A stretch of 64,000 bases of DNA from Phormidium tenue FACHB-1050 (GTDB taxonomy: Bacteria > Cyanobacteriota > Cyanobacteriia > Pseudanabaenales > Pseudanabaenaceae). The DNA lies in NCBI RefSeq assembly GCF_014696925.1, contig NZ_JACJQY010000004.1, positions 162,496 to 226,495 on the forward strand, written 5' to 3'. The notes below the pieces were generated by a model that was not told where the DNA came from, ran no database searches, and saw only the letters and a list, made by a program, of their open reading frames with translations. Every line of letters starts with the position of its first letter. Position 1 is the stretch's first letter. Of the stretch, positions 56,755 through 64,000 are shown one piece after another. The position numbers and the translations under genes are program-made.

Positions 56755-56791
56755 CCAAGGCTAAAAACAGCATAGCTGTTTTTAGCCTTGG
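56755..56791. terminator. Hairpin serving tRNA-Val and hsdR ends
   Basis: Perfect 17-base arms CCAAGGCTAAAAACAGC surround ATA. It lies 27 bases after tRNA-Val and overlaps the last codons of the convergent hsdR gene. Confidence 0.75.
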
Positions 56792-59712
56792 GATAAACCT
56801 TGATCGCTCACTTTGGGAAGTAGCATCATAATACTGGCATCAAAAGCTCGTTTAAAATCTGGATCGGAGACATAGCGTTTATATGTCTCCAAATCTTGCT
56901 TACGTTCTTTATTCATAGCTTCTCTTATTAACTGCTCGAAAGCTAGATGACGGTTCTGCTCGTCTTGGTTGTTGACTACTTGAGATTCGTAATTAGGATT
57001 TTGGGTGATATGACGCGCAATGTTCATAAACTTGACTTCATTCCATCCTGTAAAAAATCGGGCATTAAAGGCGGCAATAATCTCATCGAGGGGATCTTTT
57101 TGGGCTTCATCGTGAAAACCTCGCAGGTTAGGATTTTGCGGATCAAGTTCGGATGTGTTTGCATCTAGGGTAATAGAGTGATTAAGTTTGACGCGCTCTA
57201 AGCCGTAGGTAGATAGATCGATGCTTTCGAGTAGCTGATCGAGGTGTTCTTGAGTGGGATCTTTGACTATCAGTTTGGGAATGAGGAATTTGAGAAACCA
57301 GTGCAACATTTCCCATTGCATATTATTGAAGGGAATGATACAAGCGACTTGAGCATATATTTTGACAAATTGTTTGGCTTTGATTTTGAAATCGATTTTT
57401 GCTTCGTTGTCGAGTTCTAGTTCGAGCTCGAATCTATGGGCGGCAGTGTCAATTAAGGGGCTAAGCTGATCGGCTTCAGCCTTATTAAAAAAGAGTTGAT
57501 TAAATTGCTGAACTTCAGACCATTCATATACGCCAACCCCGTCTAATGCTTCTTTGAGGTCGTGGAGAACATTGACATCAGTGGGTTGACTGAGGGTTGT
57601 AGAAGTATAGAAAGGATCAAAGGCTTTTTTAATTTCATCAATGGTATCAATGGTATTGAAGAAGTCAAGGATGAAGGTATCAGTTTTGGCTACGGATGCA
57701 TTGCAACGATTGAGGCGCGATAGGGTTTGGACGGCTTGAACGGATTGCAGCTTTTTATCGACATACATTGTGTGCAGTAAGGGTTCGTCAAAACCTGTGA
57801 GGAACTTATTGGCAACCACTAAAATTTTGTAGTCTTCCTTCGCAAATTCTGTGGGGATATCTTTGCTAGGAAATCCGTTAAGGATGTCTTCGGTGTATTT
57901 AATACCATCGACAGTTTTTTCGCCAGAGAAGGCAACGATCGCTTTGAATGGCATATTGGCTGAAGTGAGAGCGTCGCGAATCGCAAAGAAATAACGGATC
58001 GCGGTTTCAATGTTGCGACTGACGATCATGGCTTTGGCTTTGCCCTTGAGCTTTTTCTGTTGCCAAACCTGTTCGATAAAATGGTTGAACATAATATCGG
58101 CTTTGGTGGCGATCGTTTCTTTGTGACCTTCTACATAGGCGCGGAGTTTTTTCTGGGCTTTGGCGGTATAAAAGAGGGGATTGTCTTGAATAGATTTTTG
58201 GATTTCGTAATAGCTTTTGTAGGTGGTGTAGTTGGCTAAGACATCGAGAATAAAGCCTTCTTCGATCGCCTGTTTCATGGAGTAGAGGTGAAATGGTTGA
58301 AATTTATCATCGGGGAGTTTGATGCCAAATTTTTCGAGGGTAGCTGGTTTGGGTGTGGCGGTGAAGGCGAGATAGGAGGCATTTTTACTTAACTTGCGTC
58401 CTTCCATTACCTTCAGGATTTTGTCTTGGTTATCCTCTGGATCTTCTTCATCCATACCGATAGTCATGCTGAGTTTATCGGCAGCTTGTCCGCTTTGGGA
58501 GGAGTGCGCCTCATCGATAATCACGGCAAAGTTCCGATCGCTAAGATTTTCAATACCATCGACGATGAAGGGGAATTTCTGGATCGTGGTGATGATGATT
58601 TTTTTGCCAGTTTCTAAAGCGGTTTTGAGTTCTTGGGAGTTGCTGGCATGGGCAATGATATTTTTAACGGCGGCAAAGCCTTGGATGGTGTCCTTTAGTT
58701 GTTTGTCGAGAATACGGCGATCGGTGACGACGATGACGGAATCAAAGAGAGGTGTGGACGCACCTTGGGCATAGAGTTCGATCAGTTGATAGGCTGTCCA
58801 TGTAATCGAGTTGGATTTACCTGAACCTGCGGAATGCTGAATTAGATATTTATGTCCTACGCCATTTTGTTGGGCATGGGTAAGGATTTGGCGGACAACA
58901 TCGAGTTGATGGTAACGGGGAAAAAGTAGGGTTTTTGATTTGGTGGAGAGGGTGGCGAAATGCTCGATGATTTTGGATAAGCTTTCACGAGTGAGGGTTT
59001 CCTGCCAGAGGTAGGCGGATTTGTGTCCGTTGGGGTTAACTGGGTTGCCTTTGCCGTAGTTGTCGCCTTTGTTGAAGGGTAAGAAATAGGTGCTTTGACG
59101 ATCGAGTTTGGTGGTCATCCAAACTTCATCGGTATCAACTGCAAAGTGAACAAGGCAACGGGCAAATTGAAATAGCGGTTCTTTAGGATCGCGATCGCTA
59201 CAATATTGTTGTTTAGCGTGGTAGGTGGTTTGACCTGTCCAAGTATTTTTTAATTCGAGGGTGGCGATCGCAATGCCATTGATAAATAGAACGATATCGA
59301 TGGAGAGTTGCGGGTTACTTTCGGAATAGTAGACTTGGCGCGTCAGGGAGAAGATATTGCGATCGAAGTTGGCTTGAATTTCGGGTTTGTTGTCGTTGTG
59401 GGGAAGGCTGTAGAGAAGGGTGAGATGTGCATCCTCGAACGCCTACATCGCAAAATTCAAAACTGAGATGATGCCATCTTTTTGAATTTTGCGATGTAGG
59501 CGTTCGAGGATCAGGCGTTGCCAGTTTGGGCGATCGCGTAGTTTGTCGAGTTGTTGTGGTTGAGTGGTTTCCAGAAATTGCCAAATTTTTTGTTTGTCGA
59601 TCGCAAATTCGCGATCGTAGTCAGCCGAATCCCCTTTTTCATAGCGTGAGTTGGTAATTAGCGATCGCTCGATGAGGTCTTCTAATGCTTGTTCGTTGGT
59701 TTGGCTGACCAT
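56782..59712 (-). pseudogene. hsdR: Type I restriction enzyme R subunit, interrupted by an in-frame TAG
   Basis: The frame from MVSQTNEQALEDLIERS (59712) to the stop is 976 codons long and continuous except for a TAG at 59443-59445. The N-terminal nuclease domain is visible on both sides of it (IDIVLFINGIAIATLELKN, PD-(D/E)xK type), then IQHSAGSGKSN (Walker A), IIDEAHSSQSG and the helicase half through LSRLNRCNAS. The stop sits inside a perfect 32-base palindrome. The 5' fragment is 89 residues and the rest is intact, so the enzyme would be inactive unless the stop is suppressed. No hsdM gene is in view. Confidence 0.88.
59431..59511. repeat. Perfect 32-bp palindrome inside hsdR
   Basis: ATCCTCGAACGCCTACATCG (extended to 32 bases, 59431-59462) is exactly complementary to 59480-59511 with a 17-base spacer. 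Unlike the other palindromes it lies in coding sequence and creates the TAG. Confidence 0.95.
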
Positions 59713-59739
59713 AATTTGATATTTCTAAAATTTATGATG

Positions 59740-59776
59740 GTAAAGATAGGCGGCGCGTTGCGCCGCCTATCTTTAC
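59740..59776. repeat. Palindrome between Uma2 and hsdR genes
   Basis: Perfect 17-base arms GTAAAGATAGGCGGCGC surround GTT. It overlaps the Uma2 stop codon, and could terminate that transcript before hsdR. Confidence 0.85.
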
Positions 59777-60384
59777 AGTTTTCCTGCTGCGAAAATTTGA
59801 TCGGCGGTGAGTTCTAGGCTCGGAAAAGTGGGGGATTGCAGCCGATCGCTATTTCTAAATAGTTGCCGATGGTAGCGATCGCCTTGCAATGTGCAGATCG
59901 TGAGGGTGGGTTGTTTGGGTGTGCCGATATATTCTCTGCCACCAAGTCCGAGATAGTCAGCGATCCAATATTCGGGGATGCCTAGTTGAGCGTAGTCTTC
60001 GGCTTTACGGGCATAGTCATTTTGCCAGTTGGTGCTGACAACTTCGACGATCAGTTTGATCGATTGACCTAAGCAAATAATCGGTTCTTCTTGCCAGAGG
60101 GGTTCTTGGTGGAGTTGGCTTTGGTCGAGGACAATGACATCAGGGCGAAAGGCGGTTTCTGTGCCTAATAGCTTGATTAAGCAGCGATAGGGGATAAAAA
60201 ATGGTGCGTTTTGCCGATCGATCGCGATGTTGAGTTTCCGTCCGATGAGGGCGGCTACTTGTTCATGTAGTCCTGTTGGTTCCAAATCAATTAGTTCTCC
60301 GTCAATTAGTTCGTATTGCGTTGTGTCGCCATATTTGGCGATAAAGGTATCGGTGCTGAGTAGTTTTGGGGCAATTTGAACCAT
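59773..60384 (-). CDS. Uma2 family (DUF820) putative endonuclease
   Basis: This 203-residue PD-(D/E)XK-fold protein belongs to a family hugely expanded in cyanobacteria. The acidic core is seen in FRPDVIVLD and IKLIVEVVSTNWQNDYARKA, with YAQLGIPEYWIAD after it. Restriction-like DNA cutting is inferred from the fold. It is the last of a four-gene cluster (Uma2-XisH-XisI-Uma2) and is followed by a palindrome. Confidence 0.85.
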   Translation of the reverse strand: MVQIAPKLLSTDTFIAKYGDTTQYELIDGELIDLEPTGLHEQVAALIGRKLNIAIDRQNAPFFIPYRCLIKLLGTETAFRPDVIVLDQSQLHQEPLWQEEPIICLGQSIKLIVEVVSTNWQNDYARKAEDYAQLGIPEYWIADYLGLGGREYIGTPKQPTLTICTLQGDRYHRQLFRNSDRLQSPTFPSLELTADQIFAAGKL

Positions 60385-60389
60385 TGTGG

Positions 60390-60761
60390 CTACCTTACAA
60401 GTAAAATTTCGTTTTCGCTATTGGTTGCAAATTCGGTGAGGTGTCGTTTGCTGGGATGTTGAAAGCCAAGGATGATGTCTTGTTTAGGTATGTCGGCATT
60501 GAGCAGATCGTCAACGATACAAAAGTTGGTACTGTCTTCTTCTATCCAGATTTTACCGTTTTGAATTTGTAAATAAAGGATGATATGTTGTACTCGTTTT
60601 TTACCATCCCATCCCGTGCGAAGCCATAGGTATTGATCTCGCTCTGGGTCGAGGGCTAGGCGATCGCAAATTGGATTTTCTTGAGTTTGACGTTGGTTGA
60701 GATTGTAGTAGTCGCTGAGCAGGGTTTGGATCGTGTGGCGATAGTAGGTTAGTTTATCCAT
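60390..60761 (-). CDS. xisI: XisI family protein
   Basis: This 123-residue protein is of the XisI type, a factor that controls excision of the fdxN element in heterocyst-forming cyanobacteria. It has the motifs MDKLTYYRHTIQTLLSDYY, RDQYLWLRTGWDGKKRVQHI and IWIEEDSTNFCIVDDLL. It overlaps XisH by 13 bases. No excision element is visible, so the pair may act in another recombination or regulatory role. Confidence 0.9.
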   Translation of the reverse strand: MDKLTYYRHTIQTLLSDYYNLNQRQTQENPICDRLALDPERDQYLWLRTGWDGKKRVQHIILYLQIQNGKIWIEEDSTNFCIVDDLLNADIPKQDIILGFQHPSKRHLTEFATNSENEILLVR

Positions 60762-61165
60762 AACTGTATGCGCTCCTTTTGGGTATCTACAACGATAATT
60801 TTTAAGTTGTTTTGTTTGGTGATTAATTGAATTGAGGCACGTTGAAAGAAGTTGTCGTAGGTGAGGTCGTCGATCGCTAGATAAAGATTATATTCAGGTT
60901 CGGTGATCTGGATGAGGTTACGGTAAACGATGTACTGCCCAATGGCGTTGTGAAAGTCATACATGGGAGATCTACCAATAAAGCTTTTGATCTCGACAAC
61001 AATTTTCTGTTCCTGACGTTGTGCGGCGATCGGCTTTTGGGCGGCGAGGTCTGCATAAAGTTCTGCATCTTCGTACTTAATGAAGTAAGGATCGGCGGTA
61101 ATTTCCCATCCGTCTTGAATAAGCGCGTTTTTAACCGCATCATGGTAAATATCTTTTGCAGGCAT
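60749..61165 (-). CDS. xisH: XisH family protein
   Basis: This 138-residue XisH protein has a PD-(D/E)XK-like core: the ELYADLAAQ aspartate and VVEIKSFIGRSPMYDF (E-x-K), with HDAVKNALIQDGW and QYIVYRNLI. It is encoded just upstream of XisI, with overlapping reading frames. The pair is typical of cyanobacteria and is often multi-copy. Its original role is excision control of the fdxN element; here a general nuclease-like function is possible. Confidence 0.9.
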   Translation of the reverse strand: MPAKDIYHDAVKNALIQDGWEITADPYFIKYEDAELYADLAAQKPIAAQRQEQKIVVEIKSFIGRSPMYDFHNAIGQYIVYRNLIQITEPEYNLYLAIDDLTYDNFFQRASIQLITKQNNLKIIVVDTQKERIQLWIN

Positions 61166-61175
61166 AATTTACACG

Positions 61176-61787
61176 TTATCTCTTTTTGATGGCATTGCGG
61201 AAGGTGTTTGAGGCTTCGAGGCGAGAGGTTTGAGCGATCGCAATGCAGTTTGTGAGTAGGTCGATATCGAGGTTGGCTAGTTCTGGTATTTGGCTTTTGG
61301 CGATCGCTTCGTAGTGGTCATCATTGAGGCGATAGAGGCTAAATGTACCGTTTTGCCAAAACCATACTTCGGGAATTTGTAATGGCTGATAGCGTTGTAA
61401 TTTTTTGGGGCTGCCGCTACTAAAGGTTACTTCAATAACGAGATCGGGTGTGTTTTTGGATGCGCCGAAACAATAGGATTCATCTGGCTCGACGGATACT
61501 TCGCCTTCGCGTTGTTGGGTCATGGAGCCTGTGGGTTCAAATTCGATGTTGCTTTCTAGACAAAATAGTTCGATCAAGAATCCAATGATAATTCTGTTAA
61601 ATTCGTGAGCGCGTCCGCGCATGAGAATTTCGATGGTTTCTTGATAATAAAAAAGTCTGACTCGGTTAGATTCGGCGAAACCTGCTTGAATCAGTTTAAA
61701 TTGTTCCCAAGTGATGCCCGAATAGACTAGGCGTTGATCTTGGTCTTGTTCGCTGGTTATGGCGGTGCGGAGTGGGGTTTGAGTCAT
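61176..61787 (-). CDS. Uma2 family (DUF820) putative endonuclease, second copy
   Basis: This 203-residue protein is of the same family as the one at 59773 but distant in sequence. It shows YSGITWEQFKLIQAGFA, RLFYYQETIEIL, a GRAHEFNRIIIGFL helix and the core NTPDLVIEVTFSSGS, with the YxIP-like LQIPEVWFW. It is the first gene of the minus-strand cluster, 10 bases before XisH. Confidence 0.85.
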   Translation of the reverse strand: MTQTPLRTAITSEQDQDQRLVYSGITWEQFKLIQAGFAESNRVRLFYYQETIEILMRGRAHEFNRIIIGFLIELFCLESNIEFEPTGSMTQQREGEVSVEPDESYCFGASKNTPDLVIEVTFSSGSPKKLQRYQPLQIPEVWFWQNGTFSLYRLNDDHYEAIAKSQIPELANLDIDLLTNCIAIAQTSRLEASNTFRNAIKKR

Positions 61788-61994
61788 GGTGATATTTTAT
61801 TACCAATGTTTTTAGTATGACATAAGGCTAAAAGCCTGTACTCACACTTTGATTTTGCCTGTAACTGCTTCTGAAATAAGTGTTTTATGAAATTCTCTAA
61901 TTTTCTCAATCTGGACTTTAGACTAAAAAGAAGAAAAGAAAGGCAGGAAGTGAATGTCACAAACTGCCAAAAGAGCAATGATCAATAAACCAAA

Positions 61995-63323
61995 TTGACA
62001 TTGACTACTATAATTTTCCAAAAATTACAAGAATTTCGCAAGTCGATATATGAATACCTAGGAACAGGAAAAGATGCAGTATTTGAATTAATGGATGCCG
62101 TCCTGACAAGTCCGAGTATTAGCTCGTATGTGAGTCTATCAATGAATCCATTATTTCGGCGAAAATGGTCAAGTATTTATGAGGGACTGCGCGACAGCCG
62201 ACCAGTCAGAGCAAAGCTAATGAAGCTGATGGTGCAAGAGATCCCAACGGAAGAGCAACCTTTGTTAGCAGGAGATAATAGCGTATGGTTGCGACCAGAT
62301 GCAGAAACGCTGAAGGAAAGAGGATTCCATCATGGCAAAGATGAAAGTATCGGCATAGGACAAAGCTACAGCACCTTGGCATGGATTCCCGAAGCAAGAG
62401 GAAGTTGGGCGCTACCGATAAAACATGAGCGGATCAACAGTTTCGAGACTCCTGTGAGTAAAGCTGCCTTCCAACTCAAACAAGTCACAAAGCAGTTAAG
62501 CGTACGCCCCCTAGCTGTCTATGATCGAGGATATGGGAATGCAAGTTTTGTGAAAGCAACAGCGAATATTGAGGCGGATCTATTACTGCGTTTGGCATCT
62601 AATCGCTGTATTTGGGGAGTTCCTCCAGCCTATAGCGGTCGTGGCGCACCTTGTAAGCATGGGCATAAATTCAAACTGAATGCCACAGAAACTTGGGCTG
62701 TTGCCGACACCACCATAGAAATTACAGACCCAAAAATCGGTCGGGTACGGGTAACTCATTGGCGTGATTTTCATTTCCGTACCACTCCAGAACGACCGAT
62801 GCAGATTTTTAGAGTTGAGGTGATTGAACCCTTGGGACGCAACCGTAAGTTTCAGCCCATGTGGTTGGCTTGATTGGGTAAAACTATGCCTGCTTTGGAG
62901 ACTATGTGGTTAAAATATTTGCGTCGCTTTGCCCTAGAGCATTGGTATCGTTTTGCCAAGCAACGCCTACATTGGACTCTACCCCAGATTACCTCTACTC
63001 AGGCGGCTGAGCGTTGGAGTGCTTTGATGCCTTTAATGACTTGGCAACTTTGGTTCGCTCGACTCGATTGTGTTGATTCTCCTTTACCTTGGCAGTCTCC
63101 TCAGGATAATCTTGCTCCTGGTCGTGTCGCTCAATCCTTTGCGGTAATTATTGCCGCGATTGGTACTCCTGCAATCCCTCCTAAACTACGCGGTAAATCG
63201 CCTGGGCGCTCCAAGGGCGCTCGCCTTCCTCCTCGTATTCGCTATCCGACTGTTAAAAAACACGCCTCAAAAATAAAGAAAACTGAAAAAACTCCTGTGC
63301 CAACCCATCCAATTGCCACTTAG
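61995..63323 (+). pseudogene. DDE transposase interrupted by an in-frame TGA
   Basis: Residues 1-292 run from the TTG start through LAGDNSVWLRPDAETLKER (first acidic residue) and LAVYDRGYGNASF (second), ending at MWLA with a TGA at 62871-62873. Reading on in the same frame gives LGKTMPALETMWLKYLRRFA, HWYRFAKQRLHWTLPQ and the C-terminus, which belong to the same protein. TGA for TGG (a tryptophan) would explain the break. Total length would be 442 residues. The family resembles IS4/IS701-type DDE elements. I could not find convincing terminal repeats. Confidence 0.82.
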
Positions 63324-63428
63324 GTTCTGGTTCTCTTCTCAATTTTGAGCTGGATTTTGCTATTGCAGCTCCTGCTCAATTTTCTCGTGTCTTTTGGTTC
63401 CTCTCTCTTACCTGCCCTTTAGTCCAAA

Positions 63429-63821
63429 CTAAAGCTCAATATCGTTTTGTATGAACTTACAGCCATAATCTATTTCTTCTGTATATCTAGAACAAAGATC
63501 AGCTATTTCTTTCTGTTCACTAATACTTGATGGATAAATTATTGGAATATCAAAGACCTGACCAACCCGTAAATGGCTTACTGTACTGCCAGCAGATTTG
63601 ATAGCAACATATTCTTTTAGTGCTTGAGATTGCAGAAAATATAACAGGTAGTTGCCTAAGACCTCATTTTCATTAGTTTTGATACCCATCATTCTTTGTC
63701 CAAGACACATCTCAATATTATTGTCTGGGATCATTGCAACTTCTCCTGCGGGTGCTTCTCTAGTAAAAACTAATTCATTAGGCAATGGTTGTCCTAATCC
63801 AATTTTAGTTTCTTCTGTCAT
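63429..63821 (-). pseudogene. Type I restriction specificity (HsdS) fragment
   Basis: The 130-residue piece has the tail of one target-recognition domain (LVFTREAPAGEVAMIPDNN, CLGQRMMGIKTNENEVL) and the HLRVGQVFDIPIIYPSSISE end followed by a conserved helix. Normal HsdS proteins are about 400 residues. The 5' end stops at a disrupted region beside an IS66-like tail, and the 3' end runs out near the DDE transposase remnant. It is therefore a decay product of the restriction system whose R subunit lies 4 kb away. Confidence 0.75.
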
Positions 63822-63857
63822 TTTACCTATACTATTTCTAAGTAAATTTGTAAGAAT

Positions 63858-64000
63858 TCAGGTAAGAATAGGGATGAGAGAGATGGAAGAAGGATCAATT
63901 AAAGCTTGACGAAAAAAATCAATGACAGATTTACCTTGAGCTTTACAAGTTTGAATAACCGTCAATAAAGCGGCGGTATTGCGTAAACCATCCATAGAAC
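63858..64000 (-). pseudogene. IS66-like transposase C-terminus, cut by window end
   Basis: The last 47 codons read MDGLRNTAALLTVIQTCKAQ, then GKSVIDFFRQAL and a TGA stop. This matches the C-terminal end of IS66-type transposases in cyanobacteria (helix followed by a short hydrophobic tail). It continues beyond the window, so whether it is intact cannot be told; I list it as a probable remnant or partial gene. Confidence 0.5.

Noticed and set aside
60390..61165. fdxN-type excision element controlled by XisH/XisI
   Set aside because: No recombinase gene, nif gene or flanking att-like repeat is visible in the window.
62871..62873. TGA considered as selenocysteine or programmed readthrough in the transposase
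   Set aside because: No stem-loop or recoding signal is seen, and the element is otherwise decayed, so a simple nonsense mutation fits.
61788..63440. Terminal inverted repeats and target duplication of the DDE element
   Set aside because: Only weak similarity between ends (GACTAAA plus G-rich) was found; boundaries cannot be supported.

Overview
The window comes from a filamentous-type cyanobacterium, most likely Pseudanabaena-like. The HIP1 octamer GCGATCGC recurs throughout. The gene content includes UPF0367, DUF3370, XisH/XisI, GUN4 and Uma2 proteins and AAA_35-WD40 proteins. Base composition is moderately AT-rich. The genus is inferred, not proven.

Layout. 1-4.1 kb: the end of mnmG, a RelE/YafQ-type toxin-antitoxin pair lying between two near-identical 29-bp repeats, and a NACHT NTPase fused to a C-terminal GUN4 domain. 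4.5-12.1 kb: a housekeeping block (DUF3370 protein, enolase, ECF-type ATPase, UPF0367, rodA, malate dehydrogenase). 12.3-17.8 kb: two signalling giants sharing an AAA_35-type NTPase domain, one led by a Ser/Thr kinase and the other ending in 14 WD40 repeats. 17.9-22.3 kb: DUF29, transketolase, a 48-residue small protein and an amino-acid ABC permease. 22.3-33.3 kb: an accessory island with an OLD-family nuclease, dCMP deaminase, a formylglycine-generating-enzyme-like (FGE) gene split by about 0.94 kb of foreign DNA, a pilin-like lipoprotein, an alanine-glyoxylate-type aminotransferase, an EACC1 + caspase-FGE conflict module, and a broken REP-associated transposase among REP-like palindromes.

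33.3-40.7 kb: a SNF2-type helicase, a peptide-type solute-binding lipoprotein, ispF and a nuclease-like hypothetical. 40.9-45.7 kb: the xdhABC purine-oxidation operon. 45.8-56.6 kb: a receiver-histidine kinase, a diguanylate cyclase overlapping bioF, a diiron ferritin-like protein, a HEPN-CBS protein beside a membrane protein, a phasin-like protein, type I IPP isomerase, tRNA-Leu(UAG), a ProA homologue lacking its catalytic cysteine, a glutaredoxin-like protein and tRNA-Val(GAC). 56.8-64.0 kb: a decayed type I restriction locus. Its hsdR carries an in-frame TAG inside a perfect 32-bp palindrome, hsdS is truncated at both ends, and the locus is invaded by a broken DDE transposase, an IS66-like tail and a Uma2-XisH-XisI-Uma2 cluster.

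The most striking DNA-level signal is a family of long, near-perfect intergenic palindromes. Many have 3-nt loops and the stable GCGAAGC/GCTTCGC heptamer at the apex, and they often overlap stop codons. Two copies 40 kb apart share 74 of 76 bases. The best candidates for under-described biology are the NACHT-GUN4 gene with its repeat-bounded TA cassette, the EACC1/caspase-FGE pair, the HEPN-CBS/membrane-protein pair, and this palindrome family.
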